The notes beneath the pieces are model-generated. The model made no database searches and was not told the DNA's origin. It saw only the letters and a program-made list of their open reading frames with translations. This document shows, in pieces, positions 15,196-23,916 of a DNA stretch of 64,000 nucleotides. The translations under genes were made by a program, and so were the position numbers. The first letter of the stretch is position 1. Each line of letters opens with the position of its first letter. Origin of the DNA: a bacterium (GTDB taxonomy: Bacteria > Hydrothermota > UBA3072 > JAPDKE01); the NCBI GenBank assembly GCA_029258725.1, contig JAPDKE010000007.1:1-64000 (forward strand), in the 5' to 3' direction.

Positions 15196-17199
15196 ATGGT
15201 GTTATTGCTCGCAATATATGTTACGGAGATACCCGGTGTTGATTCCGGGAAGTATCCGGTATGGGTTGATGGATATGTTTACTTTTTATCGGGAAAGCCC
15301 ATCCCCCAGTTGTACCGGTGGAAGGAGGGAACTTCTCCTGAACTTGTTCTCCGTGCACTTGGTGGGATGCACGAACTTTCTTACTCCCCCTCCATCCATG
15401 CCCTTGCCTACATTACAAAAAGAGGGGGAAAGACAATTCCTGCGGTTTACTACCCTGAGAAAAAGGCGTTTCTCTATCAGAAAAAGATAAAAAGAAATGC
15501 AAAGGATGTTTCCTTCTCCCCGGATGGGAAGTATGTTTACTTCACCCTTTCCGGCAAGAATACTGATATTTACCGCTGGAATCTCTCCACGGGTGCCATT
15601 GAGCCTGTTTTACAGACCCCTGCAAATGAAAGGATGATGAGGGAGGTAAACGGGAAGAAGTTCTATCTCTCTGATGTGGACGGAGGAAAGTATCAGGTAT
15701 TTGTGATGGAGGAGGGAAAAATTTCCCAGATAACGAGAGGGGAAGAGGTTGTTGATTTTGCTCCATCCCCGGATGGAAAATACCTACTTGTTTCCAGAAG
15801 AATGGGAACGCAGAGTGATATCTTTCTTGTCAATCTGGATACCGGAAATGAAATAAGGATAACCGAGACACCCTACAACGAGGTAAATCCTTCCTGGATG
15901 CCTGAAGGAAGTGGATTCCTCTTTACAAGAGAGGAGGAGGGGAAGAACTATCCTGTAATGGTAAAAAGTGAAAAAGAAGTGAAATTGCCTGAGTTTCTGA
16001 CGTGCTCTCAGTGTGGATTTGATAAAAACAAATGGGAATACAGGTTCTGTATAAACTGTGGAAATCCACTTGATGACGAGAAGGAGAAGGCGAGGAAGGA
16101 ACTTGTAGGAAAAAGAGAGGATTTCCTTGCTCTCGAACTTTCCGAGAGGGTTCTCTTTTATGTTCCAGCAGTGGTTGAGATACCCCCGGAAATTCCGGAA
16201 GTGGAGGAGATGAAAAAAGAGGAAGAAATACCAGAGACAGTGCCTGAGGAAGTTGAAAAGCCCGAGGAGAAGCCGGAGGCAAAGCCTGAGGTTGAAGAAG
16301 GGGTGAAAAAACCGGAAATAAGAGAAAAACCCGGTGAGGAAATAGCGGAGAAACTTCCACCTCCGCCTCCACCACCTCCTCCAAAACCAAAAAAGCCCAG
16401 AAAGCCCCTTAAATTAAGGGATATTGACCCCTCAATACTCTTTTCCATCCCGAAGGCAGAGGTTCTTCCTTCCCTGGTCCTTGACCTCACAGCAGGTGGA
16501 GCATTTGCCCTTGAAGAAGAGGGATACTCCCCTCTGGGTGTGTTCTCCATAGGGTTTGGAGATATTGCAGAACTTGTGTTCAGCACCCAGACCCTCCTCA
16601 ATACCCTCATGAACCGTTCCATCATCATACCCACCATAGGATTCAAGATGCTTATATCAACCACTCTCAAACAGAAGGGGATAATAAACGAGAGGTTTCC
16701 AGAGTTTGCCTTTGCGGTTAAGGGAACATGGTGGAATACAACCACGGTTGGAGATATAGACTACATGAGGAGATTCGCCCACCTTTATCTCACCCTTGAG
16801 GATACATTTGGTCCACTCAAACTTGTGGGCGGGTTGTCCATAAGTGACTGGAGGATAAAGACGAGTGTTCAGAAGACAGAAATAGCAAGAAGCCCTGTGC
16901 TTTTCTTTGGAGGGGTTGAACTGAGGGTGAAGGAGAAGGCGTATCTTATAGGGGAGGTTTCCCAGTATGCGGACTACAAACTTGCGCCCGACGGGATACA
17001 GTCTCCTTCCGACCTCTGCTACGGATGGTGGTTCTCCATGGGAGCAAGGACAGTACTTGCCCCATGGATGGTTCTCAACATGGGTGCAAGATATGAACAC
17101 CTGCTTGGAGAACCGAGCGGAATAGCGGATGCGAAACTCTGGTTTGGTGTAAACATTCCCGTGGACATTCCGAGCATCTATGGGTACCTCACTCAGTAG
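15196..17199 (+). CDS. TolB-like beta-propeller, zinc ribbon, Pro/Glu linker and barrel fusion
   Basis: A 667-residue multidomain protein with a hydrophobic N-terminus. Residues about 10-265 are a TolB/PD40-type beta-propeller (repeats such as DVSFSPDGKYVYFTLSG and DFAPSPDGKYLLVSRR). Next come a four-cysteine ribbon (CSQCGFDKNKWEYRFCINC, about residues 271-289), a Glu/Pro-rich linker containing nine prolines in a row, and a C-terminal domain homologous to the first gene of the cluster. A rigid Pro linker of this kind could span the periplasm, like TonB or OmpA-linked proteins (inference). A GGGGTGGG site precedes the ATG. The combination is unusual and I know of no named protein with it. Confidence 0.8.
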   Translation: MVLLLAIYVTEIPGVDSGKYPVWVDGYVYFLSGKPIPQLYRWKEGTSPELVLRALGGMHELSYSPSIHALAYITKRGGKTIPAVYYPEKKAFLYQKKIKRNAKDVSFSPDGKYVYFTLSGKNTDIYRWNLSTGAIEPVLQTPANERMMREVNGKKFYLSDVDGGKYQVFVMEEGKISQITRGEEVVDFAPSPDGKYLLVSRRMGTQSDIFLVNLDTGNEIRITETPYNEVNPSWMPEGSGFLFTREEEGKNYPVMVKSEKEVKLPEFLTCSQCGFDKNKWEYRFCINCGNPLDDEKEKARKELVGKREDFLALELSERVLFYVPAVVEIPPEIPEVEEMKKEEEIPETVPEEVEKPEEKPEAKPEVEEGVKKPEIREKPGEEIAEKLPPPPPPPPPKPKKPRKPLKLRDIDPSILFSIPKAEVLPSLVLDLTAGGAFALEEEGYSPLGVFSIGFGDIAELVFSTQTLLNTLMNRSIIIPTIGFKMLISTTLKQKGIINERFPEFAFAVKGTWWNTTTVGDIDYMRRFAHLYLTLEDTFGPLKLVGGLSISDWRIKTSVQKTEIARSPVLFFGGVELRVKEKAYLIGEVSQYADYKLAPDGIQSPSDLCYGWWFSMGARTVLAPWMVLNMGARYEHLLGEPSGIADAKLWFGVNIPVDIPSIYGYLTQ

Positions 17200-17731
17200 A
17201 TTCCTGCTGCTTCTCTTCATTCCGCTTCTCCTGCTTGGAGGAGAAAAGATATGCCCCAGGTGTGGTGCGGTAAATCCTGAGGATGCGAAGTTCTGCTGGA
17301 AGTGTGGTGCACCTCTGGATGAGGAAGAAGAGTACATCATATGCCCGAAGTGCGGATTTAAAAATCCAAAGGGGGCGAAATTCTGCGCAAGGTGCGGAGC
17401 ACCTCTTGTGGAGGAGAAAAAGGAGGAGAAGTTTATAATATGTCCCAAATGTGGATTTAAAAATCCTCCGGGAGCAAAGTTCTGTGCAAGATGTGGTGCG
17501 CCTCTTGTGAAAGAGGAGAAGGCGGAAGAGAGCAAAAAGGATGAGAATCTTGAGCGAATACTTCAGGAAATAGAGGGACTGAAAAAGGAAATAAAGGGAT
17601 TGAAGAAGATGTGGCTCATGGAGGAGATGAAAAGGAAGGAAAAGGAAAAAAAGATGATGGATACGATGCTTTACCTGGGAATGGGAGCGTTCTGTCTGGG
17701 TTACGTTCTGGGATTCATTATAGCAGAATGA
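17180..17731 (+). CDS. Signal peptide plus three zinc-ribbon pairs, coiled coil and C-terminal hydrophobic segment
   Basis: A 183-residue protein. Residues 6-20 are a strongly hydrophobic signal or anchor segment. Three tandem double-CxxC zinc ribbons follow (CPRCG...CWKCG, CPKCG...CARCG, CPKCG...CARCG), the last two nearly identical. Residues about 115-155 form a Lys/Glu coiled coil and residues 160-180 a membrane segment. The start overlaps the previous gene by 20 bases. Zinc ribbons of this type are normally cytoplasmic; here they either follow a secretion signal or sit between two membrane segments. Function unknown. Confidence 0.82.
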   Translation: MGTSLSRFLLLLFIPLLLLGGEKICPRCGAVNPEDAKFCWKCGAPLDEEEEYIICPKCGFKNPKGAKFCARCGAPLVEEKKEEKFIICPKCGFKNPPGAKFCARCGAPLVKEEKAEESKKDENLERILQEIEGLKKEIKGLKKMWLMEEMKRKEKEKKMMDTMLYLGMGAFCLGYVLGFIIAE

Positions 17732-18436
17732 TCACACAATATCCCTGAGAGCGAGCAGGAAATCCTCGTCTTCCTCTATTGCCGTCCCTATAACAACCCA
17801 GTCTGCACCGCACTTTCTCTTTCTCTCAACATCCTGAGGGGTTTTCAACCCTCCTCCAACAAAAAGGGGAAGGGAGATATTCTTTTTTACCTCCTCAATC
17901 ATCTCGTCAGGAACAGGGTAGAAGGCTCCACTTCCTGCATCCATGTAAACACACTTCATCCCCATAAGTTCTGCTGTTATTGCATGGGCAACTGCTATAT
18001 CGGGCTTGTCTCTGGGAATGGGTTTTGTGTTGCTCATGAACTCCGCAGATGTTATTTTCCCACCATCAATCAAAAGATATGCGGTGGGGATTGCCTCAAG
18101 GTTTACTCTTTTAATCAAAGGAGCCGCCCTCACCTGTTCCCCTATGAGAAACTGGGGATTTCTTCCACTTAAGAGGGAAAGAAAGAGAATGGCATCCGCA
18201 TGCCTGGAAACCTGAAGGGAGTATCCGGGGAAAATAACAAGTGGAATGGAGGATGCTTCCTTTAATTCTCTCATATATTCATCAAATTCTGCATTCCACA
18301 GGGTGCTTCCACCAACGAGAATAATTCCCGCCACACCCTTTGCCTTCTCTATTATCCTCTTCGCATCCTCAACCGGGGTTGAGTCAGGGTCTATGAGGAC
18401 CGCAATCCCTCCTTTTTTTATAACCTCATATACCAT
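17732..18436 (-). CDS. Geranylgeranylglyceryl phosphate synthase family (GGGPS/PcrB)
   Basis: A 234-residue TIM-barrel prenyltransferase that joins an isoprenoid diphosphate to sn-glycerol-1-phosphate, the first ether bond of archaeal-type lipids. Motifs present are LIDPDSTPVEDA, VGGSTLWN, FPGYSLQVSRHADAILF, SGRNPQFLIGEQV, YMDAGSGAFYPVP and FVGGGLKTPQD. ATG 18436 was chosen because GGAGG lies 5 bases upstream; an in-frame ATG four codons earlier has no such site. It overlaps the geranylgeranyl reductase gene by 11 bases. The partner gene argues for real ether-lipid synthesis, but chain length (C20, or C35 as in Bacillales PcrB) cannot be read from sequence. Confidence 0.92.
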   Translation of the reverse strand: MVYEVIKKGGIAVLIDPDSTPVEDAKRIIEKAKGVAGIILVGGSTLWNAEFDEYMRELKEASSIPLVIFPGYSLQVSRHADAILFLSLLSGRNPQFLIGEQVRAAPLIKRVNLEAIPTAYLLIDGGKITSAEFMSNTKPIPRDKPDIAVAHAITAELMGMKCVYMDAGSGAFYPVPDEMIEEVKKNISLPLFVGGGLKTPQDVERKRKCGADWVVIGTAIEEDEDFLLALRDIV

Positions 18437-19598
18437 GATAACCTCCAAGCAGTTTTTTCCCGAGTTTTAAAAGATGAGGGCTTGCCTTCAATATCCTCTC
18501 AACAGCCTCAAAGGGATGAAACTCTCTTATCTTTTTTCCCTCAAAGAGTTTTTTCACAACATCGTAAAGGATTTCAAAGTCCTCATCCTTCATGCGCATG
18601 TATATCTTCTTTGCGATGAAGTACCACTTTTCTTCCTTTCCCCACTCTCTTTTCCATCTTTTGTCAAAAATAGAAAGCCTTTTTGCGGTTGCGGGTCCCT
18701 TTTCCAGAACCTCTGATGCAACCTCACCTGCAAGTTTTCCAGTGTAAAGGGCATGGGATATCCCTCCTCCTGAAACAGGAATTGCAAATCTTCCTGCATC
18801 ACCGACAAGAATCACACCATCGGTCGTCCTTTTCCTGAGGGGGGTTGTTGGAACACCACCCCCTGATATAAAAATAATTTTAATATTGCCAAACCTTTTT
18901 CGTATAAATTCTTTCAGTAAATCACGAAGATTCCCGGACTTTTTTGCCGTATCAACACCTATTCCAACCCATCCATATCCCTTTCCCTTGGGAAACACCC
19001 ACCCGTATCCACCAGGGGCAAATGGACCTGCATGGAGTTCAGCGGTATCTTCCTCTATGGAAGGGTGATATGCGAAGTACTGAAGGGTTGCATGATATTC
19101 TCCGGGATAGAGTCCACGAACAAGCCCTGTTTTTCTTCCTGTAAGGCTCTCTATTCCATCAGCGCCAACAACTATCCTTCCCCATACCTTTCCATCTGAT
19201 GTTACAACTTCCCTTCCCTCTCCATCCCACTCTCCAATATCAAGAACCCTTACCCCGCACCGCAGTTCTGCTCCCTTTTCCGCAGCAATGACCCACAGGT
19301 CCCTTTCCATAACTCTCCTTTCAAGGATGTATCCTGCGCCGGGGGTTTCTATCCTCACACCTCTCCCTGATGGAGAAAAAAGGGAGACCTGGTTTATCTC
19401 GGTTGATATCCACCGTGGATTTTTTTCAAAAAAATAATGATAGGAACTCTGGCTTATTCCCTCTGCACAGAATACCTTTTCTCCGGGAATTTTCTTTCTT
19501 TCCAGGAGGACAACGGATAAACCCCGCTCCGCAGCACTTATTGCTGCAAGTGTCCCTGAAATACTTCCCCCAACGACAACTACGTCAAATTGCTGCAT
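18426..19598 (-). CDS. Geranylgeranyl reductase family flavoprotein
   Basis: A 390-residue FAD-dependent reductase that saturates isoprenoid chains of archaeal lipids, quinones or chlorophyll. Motifs are an N-terminal GxGxxG variant (VVVGGSISGTLAA), LLERKKIPGEKVFCAEGIS around the FAD site, IVVGADGIES, and GVILVGDAGRFAIPVSGGGI. Placed directly before the GGGPS gene, it most likely reduces the unsaturated ether-lipid chains (digeranylgeranylglycerophospholipid reductase role). It overlaps alaS by 19 bases, so all three are likely co-transcribed. Confidence 0.9.
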   Translation of the reverse strand: MQQFDVVVVGGSISGTLAAISAAERGLSVVLLERKKIPGEKVFCAEGISQSSYHYFFEKNPRWISTEINQVSLFSPSGRGVRIETPGAGYILERRVMERDLWVIAAEKGAELRCGVRVLDIGEWDGEGREVVTSDGKVWGRIVVGADGIESLTGRKTGLVRGLYPGEYHATLQYFAYHPSIEEDTAELHAGPFAPGGYGWVFPKGKGYGWVGIGVDTAKKSGNLRDLLKEFIRKRFGNIKIIFISGGGVPTTPLRKRTTDGVILVGDAGRFAIPVSGGGISHALYTGKLAGEVASEVLEKGPATAKRLSIFDKRWKREWGKEEKWYFIAKKIYMRMKDEDFEILYDVVKKLFEGKKIREFHPFEAVERILKASPHLLKLGKKLLGGYHGI

Positions 19599-22120
19599 AG
19601 TTCAAACAGTTTCTGTTTTGCCGCAGGAAGATTTTCAGGCTTTCTCCCACCTGCTTCTGCAAGGTAATCCTTTCCTCCTCCCCCACCTCCCAGAACCCTT
19701 CCTATCTCCCTTGCAATCGTTCCCGCCTTTATCTTATTCACCAGGTCGTCCGATACAAAGGCAACAAGGAAAATGGCTGCGTTCTCTCTATAAAGCACTC
19801 CCACGGTCTTCCCTCTCTTCCTTATCTCATCCGCAAGCATCCTCAACATCTGCTTGCTTCCCTTAACCTTCTCCCACACAACCTCCACCTCTCCGGTTTT
19901 TTCTCCCCTTATCTTTTCTTTAAGAACCCTCACAAGTTCCTCTTCATAAGACCTGTTCATCTTTTCAAATTCCTTCATTCTTTCAAGCATGTTCTCAATC
20001 CTCTGTATAATATCCTTCTCCTTTCCCCCTGCCTTCTTCAGTATCTCTGAAAGCAAAACCTCCTTTTCCTTCAGGTATTCATATACCGAAAGACCTGTGA
20101 GTGCCTCAATCCTCCTCACACCGCTTGCAATTCCTCCCTCCTCCTTAATCTTGAAAATCCCTATCTCTCCTGTGCTTTTCACATGTGTTCCACCGCAGAG
20201 TTCCATGGAAAAGTCCCCGATTTTCACAACCCTTACCTCCTTTCCGTATTTTTCATCAAAAAGTGCAATCGCACCTGCCTTTATTGCCTCATCAAACTCC
20301 ATCCACAGGGTCTCAACAGGAATATTCTCATAAATCTTTTCATTGACAATTCTTTCTATTTCCTCAATCTCCTCAGGAGAAAGTGGCTTGAAGTGGGTGA
20401 AGTCAAACCTCAATCTATCAGGGGCAACAAGAGAGCCTTCCTGACGAACATGTTCTCCAAGAACCTTCCTCAATGCGGCATGCAGGAGGTGTGTTGCCGT
20501 ATGGTTCCTTGCCGTTGAAAGCCTCTTCTTTCTGTCCACCCTTGCCAGGACCCTTTGTGGTATTTCTCCCTCCGGTTTTCCAATACATGCAATTCCCGCA
20601 CCGGTAACCACGGTATTTTCAACCCTCATCCTGAATCCCTCTCCCTCAATTACTCCGGTATCCCCAACCTGTCCTCCTGCCTCTCCGTAGAATGGGGTCT
20701 CCTTAAGAATTATCTCAACCCTATCCTTACCCCTCCATGCAAGGACTTCTGTTTCAATCTCAAGGGTATCGTATCCAACAAATTTTTGTTCTCCTTCAGT
20801 GATTACATTCCATTCTTCTTTTTCCTCTGTGTAAAACTTTGCACTTTCCTTTGCCTTCCTTCTCTGTTCCTCCATCGCAAGTTCAAACCCTTCCTCATCC
20901 ACAGAAAGCCCCTCCTCACGAGCAAGGGAGACGGTGAGGTCAAGGGGAAATCCGTAGGTATCGTAAAGTTTGAATGCATCCTTTCCATCAATTATGGGCT
21001 TGTTTTCCTTCTTTGCACGCTCAACCAGTTCAACAAAGAGTGCCATTCCTCCCTCTATCGTTCTCAGGAATCTCTCCTCCTCGGATTTCACAATTGCTGC
21101 AACCCTCTCCTTTGCCTCCTCAACCTCAGGGTATGCCTGTTTCATTATTTCGGACACGGTCCCAACAAGCCGGTAAAGGAATGGCCCCTTTATCTCAAGT
21201 TCCCTTGCCCTTACGAGTGCCCTTCTTATGAGCCTTCTTATAACATATCCCCTTCCCTCGTTGGAGGGATACGCGCCATCGGTTATTGCAAAACTCACGG
21301 CCCTTGCATGGTCTGCTATTATCCTGAAGGGAATGGGATTTTCGGTATATTTTACCTCTGTCAATTCCTGAATCCTTTCAATAATGGGTATGAAGACATC
21401 GGTTTCAAAGATGGATTTCTTACCCTGCATTATCATGCAGAGTCTCTCAAGCCCCATCCCGGTATCAACTCCCCTGTTTTTGAGAGGTTCACGTGTTCCA
21501 TCCTTTCGCTGATTGTACTGGGGAAAGACGAGATTCCACAATTCTATGTATCTATCGCACTCCTCATCCCCCAATCCACACTCTCCAAATTCTGCTCCAA
21601 GGTCATAGTATATTTCGGTGTCAGGTCCGCATGCCCCTGTTCCACCTGCCGGGCCCCAGAAGTTGTCCTCAAATTTGTAAATCCTTTCCTCTTTTATCCC
21701 TATTTTTTCCCTCCATATCCTGCAGGACTCCTCGTCCTCAGGATGAACGGAGACATAAAGCCTTGAAGGGTCTATTTTCAGAACCTCTGTTATGAACTCC
21801 CATGCCCAGGTTATTGCCTCTTCCTTGAAGTAATCACCGAAGGAGAAGTTTCCGAGCATTTCAAAGAATGTTTCGTGTCTTATTGTTTTTCCGACATTTT
21901 CAATATCGGAAAGCCTTAAACACTTCTGAACAGAGGCTGCACGTGTGTATGGTAATGGAACCTCACCAGCCCAGAGGGGTTTGAACTGGACCATTCCTGC
22001 GGAGGTAAACAGAAGGGTTGGGTCTTTTCTGGGAATAAGAGAGGATGAGGGCACAACAACATGTCCCCTCTCTTCAAAGAATGAGAGGAATGCCTTCCTC
22101 AATCTATCAGCCGTCCACAT
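19580..22120 (-). CDS. alaS: Alanyl-tRNA synthetase
   Basis: An 846-residue class II synthetase charging tRNA-Ala. The catalytic core starts at RKAFLSFFEERGH with the SSSLIPRKDPTLLFTSAGM block. The editing domain carries the zinc ligands HTATHLLH and CGGTH. The C-Ala domain has the glycine-rich GGGGGGKDYLAEAGG near the end. Length and order are standard. The ATG follows a -10 box by 6 bases, so the mRNA is predicted leaderless. An insertion sequence sits just upstream of this promoter. Confidence 0.98.
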   Translation of the reverse strand: MWTADRLRKAFLSFFEERGHVVVPSSSLIPRKDPTLLFTSAGMVQFKPLWAGEVPLPYTRAASVQKCLRLSDIENVGKTIRHETFFEMLGNFSFGDYFKEEAITWAWEFITEVLKIDPSRLYVSVHPEDEESCRIWREKIGIKEERIYKFEDNFWGPAGGTGACGPDTEIYYDLGAEFGECGLGDEECDRYIELWNLVFPQYNQRKDGTREPLKNRGVDTGMGLERLCMIMQGKKSIFETDVFIPIIERIQELTEVKYTENPIPFRIIADHARAVSFAITDGAYPSNEGRGYVIRRLIRRALVRARELEIKGPFLYRLVGTVSEIMKQAYPEVEEAKERVAAIVKSEEERFLRTIEGGMALFVELVERAKKENKPIIDGKDAFKLYDTYGFPLDLTVSLAREEGLSVDEEGFELAMEEQRRKAKESAKFYTEEKEEWNVITEGEQKFVGYDTLEIETEVLAWRGKDRVEIILKETPFYGEAGGQVGDTGVIEGEGFRMRVENTVVTGAGIACIGKPEGEIPQRVLARVDRKKRLSTARNHTATHLLHAALRKVLGEHVRQEGSLVAPDRLRFDFTHFKPLSPEEIEEIERIVNEKIYENIPVETLWMEFDEAIKAGAIALFDEKYGKEVRVVKIGDFSMELCGGTHVKSTGEIGIFKIKEEGGIASGVRRIEALTGLSVYEYLKEKEVLLSEILKKAGGKEKDIIQRIENMLERMKEFEKMNRSYEEELVRVLKEKIRGEKTGEVEVVWEKVKGSKQMLRMLADEIRKRGKTVGVLYRENAAIFLVAFVSDDLVNKIKAGTIAREIGRVLGGGGGGKDYLAEAGGRKPENLPAAKQKLFELCSNLT

Positions 22121-22126
22121 GGGAAA

Positions 22127-22155
22127 ATAATAATAGGAAGAGAATAAAAAGTCAA
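22127..22155 (-). promoter_or_regulatory. Leaderless-type promoter of alaS-ggr-gggps
   Basis: Minus strand TTGACT (22150-22155), 17-base spacer, TATTAT (22127-22132), then 6 bases to ATG. The target duplication of the neighbouring insertion sequence starts 5 bases upstream of the -35 box. Confidence 0.8.
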
Positions 22156-22160
22156 CACAA

Positions 22161-22174
22161 CCGCACGAAATGAA
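22161..22174 (+). repeat. Target-site duplication, left copy
   Basis: CCGCACGAAATGAA, identical to 23904-23917, directly flanks the insertion sequence. Confidence 0.75.
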
Positions 22175-22181
22175 TGTAGAA

Positions 22182-22202
22182 GGGTCAGGAGATCGTTACC
22201 AC
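22182..22202 (+). repeat. Left terminal inverted repeat of the insertion sequence
   Basis: The repeat starts GGGTCA and ends GTTACCAC; its reverse complement is found at 23876-23896 with four mismatches in 21 bases. Confidence 0.7.
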
Positions 22203-22340
22203 TTTATGCTAAGGTGTTGGGGAAAGGGTTTTGTGGATGTGGCTCTCGGTGTTATGGGGTTTGGAAGTGTGCTTACCCTGTTTAAGAGGTTGAAGGCGAA
22301 GGGAGTATGGTATTGAAATTCCTGAAGATAGGAATAAAAT

Positions 22341-23105
22341 ATGCCCCCGATGGAAACCCAAGAAATCATAAAGAAGATCATCGGGGGCACAGAAAAGATA
22401 ATAAAGGAAAGCCTCTCTGTCAAGGGGGAGGAGAAAAAAGTCTGTCCTTTTTGTGGCTCCTCTCTCTGGAGGCATGGAACATACGAGCGATACCTGGAAA
22501 CCCAGAGGGTCCCTATTCAGAGATACTACTGTCCCTCCTGTGGAAGAACCTTCTCCTCTGGTCATCCCCTTCTTGCTCCATATTTCCAGCATTCTCTTGT
22601 CCTTCTTATAGGAGCCTTTATTCTCCATGTATACTTCCATATAAGCAAAAGAAGGATAGCCATAGAACTTTTTGGTGGGGAGTCTCACAGAAGGTGTGTG
22701 GAGAGGGCTATATTCTTTGTAAAATTCTCACCCCACAAAATTCGCACACTTGTGGAGGAGGTAATGGAAAGGTATGTAAAAGAAAAAAGGGAGGTGAATG
22801 ATGAAACTTTCTTATGGAGAACTCTTGAGGCTCAATCGCACAGGTGCAAGAGAGAAGTTACTGGAGGAGTATATAAGGCAGGGAGGGAATATTTCCAGGA
22901 CAGCAAGGGTGTGTGGGACATCCAGGAATGTTGTGAGAAAATGGGCAGAGAGGCACAGGGAGCATGGGCTCTCAGGGCTGGAAGACCTTTCAAGGAGACC
23001 CCATCATATGCCCAGGAAGACCCCGGATGGAATAGAGGAACTTGTGGTGAAAGAGAGAACCAGGACCAATTTTGGTCCCCAGAGATTGAAGAGGATACTT
23101 CATGA
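22341..23105 (+). CDS. Insertion sequence orfA: zinc-ribbon accessory protein
   Basis: The frame codes for 254 residues. Residues about 34-70 form a zinc ribbon (CPFCGSSLWRHG...YYCPSCGRTF) like those at the N-terminus of many transposases, followed by a hydrophobic/basic helical region to about residue 150. The rest overlaps the transposase gene by about 300 bases in a different frame and has no recognisable structure, so the functional part may be only the first 150 residues. It probably binds DNA and assists transposition. ATG 22350 is an alternative start. Confidence 0.6.
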   Translation: MPPMETQEIIKKIIGGTEKIIKESLSVKGEEKKVCPFCGSSLWRHGTYERYLETQRVPIQRYYCPSCGRTFSSGHPLLAPYFQHSLVLLIGAFILHVYFHISKRRIAIELFGGESHRRCVERAIFFVKFSPHKIRTLVEEVMERYVKEKREVNDETFLWRTLEAQSHRCKREVTGGVYKAGREYFQDSKGVWDIQECCEKMGREAQGAWALRAGRPFKETPSYAQEDPGWNRGTCGERENQDQFWSPEIEEDTS

Positions 23106-23916
23106 GAAATATGGGGTTGAACTTTCTGAGAGCACGATAAAGAGGATAATAAGGAGGCGTGGGCTTGTGAGGAAGAGGAAGCGTTCAAAGGTGGGTAAAC
23201 TGGTAAATGTTTACGGCTGGGAGGGATTCCCACCTCTTCAATTCTTTCAACTGGACCTCAAGGATATTGCCGACCAGAAGACACTTCCTCCTGATATCTA
23301 TAACCTCATATTTGAGCTTGGACTTCCCAGGTATCAGTTTACTGTTAAGGATGTCAAGACGAGGATGAGGTTTGCGTGTTATGGATATGAGAAGTCTTTT
23401 ATAAACGGGTATAATTTCATGTTGCTTGTCCTTGCCTGGTTGAGGCTTTTTGGCATATATCACCGGGTATACTTTCAGAGTGATTGGGGTGAGGAGTTCG
23501 GAGGTAAGAGCATAAGGAAGATAGAGAGGATTAACAGGGAGCTTGATAAACTTGGGGCGACCCTTCTCAGGATAGCAAAAGGGAAACCAAATGAGAATGC
23601 ATTTGTTGAGAGGGTTCACAGAACGGATGATGAAGAATTTTACCTTTTGAAACTGAGAGAGGTGAAGAATGTGGAAGATTTCATTGATAAAGCCTTCCAC
23701 TGGAACTTTTATTACAACTACTCAAGAGGACACTCAGGCAAAGGTATGGATGGAAAAACACCCTTCCAGAAAGCAAAAGAAGAAATGGATACCCTGAACC
23801 CCACCATATGCTGCTTCCCTCCACTTATACTTGACAAACTCCTAAAAGATCATAAAATCCTGGAAAAAATCTCAGGTGGTAACAATGTGTTGACCCATTA
23901 CGACCGCACGAAATGA
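22798..23916 (+). CDS. DDE transposase of the insertion sequence (HTH plus rve core)
   Basis: A 372-residue transposase. Residues about 10-120 hold helix-turn-helix domains (GGNISRTARVCGTSRNVVRKWAE, STIKRIIRRRG). The rve integrase core follows with the DDE triad: Asp in FFQLDLKDI, Asp in VYFQSDWGEEF and Glu in ENAFVERVHRTD. A strong GGGAGGTG site precedes the double ATG, so it is translated independently of orfA. The final codons run past the right inverted repeat and the TGA stop (23914-23916) lies inside the right target duplication, so the host sequence supplies the stop. Confidence 0.9.
   Translation: MMKLSYGELLRLNRTGAREKLLEEYIRQGGNISRTARVCGTSRNVVRKWAERHREHGLSGLEDLSRRPHHMPRKTPDGIEELVVKERTRTNFGPQRLKRILHEKYGVELSESTIKRIIRRRGLVRKRKRSKVGKLVNVYGWEGFPPLQFFQLDLKDIADQKTLPPDIYNLIFELGLPRYQFTVKDVKTRMRFACYGYEKSFINGYNFMLLVLAWLRLFGIYHRVYFQSDWGEEFGGKSIRKIERINRELDKLGATLLRIAKGKPNENAFVERVHRTDDEEFYLLKLREVKNVEDFIDKAFHWNFYYNYSRGHSGKGMDGKTPFQKAKEEMDTLNPTICCFPPLILDKLLKDHKILEKISGGNNVLTHYDRTK
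23876..23896 (-). repeat. Right terminal inverted repeat of the insertion sequence
   Basis: Complementary to 22182-22202 at 17 of 21 positions. It lies within the 3' end of the transposase gene. Confidence 0.7.

Larger units (their letters stand above)
22175..23903 (+). mobile_element. Insertion sequence, IS481-like (rve transposase plus zinc-ribbon orfA)
   Basis: The element of about 1.73 kb is bounded by a perfect 14-base direct repeat and carries inverted repeats (22182-22202 and 23876-23896) that agree at 17 of 21 positions, set 7 bases in from each end. The left end begins with TGT, as in IS481 relatives. It contains a zinc-ribbon orfA and a DDE integrase-type transposase. The exact ends are inferred from the direct repeat; the outermost 7 bases of the two sides match poorly. 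The first 165 bases of the element hold an open frame (22170-22316) that I do not call. Confidence 0.8.

Noticed and set aside
20555-21766. 403-codon plus-strand open frame opposite alaS
   Set aside because: It is a shadow of alaS; composition is implausible and there is no start signal.
22798-23105. Programmed frameshift fusion of insertion-sequence orfA and orfB
   Set aside because: The transposase has its own strong ribosome site and double ATG, and the frame relation is +1, not the -1 typical of such fusions; no slippery sequence was evident.
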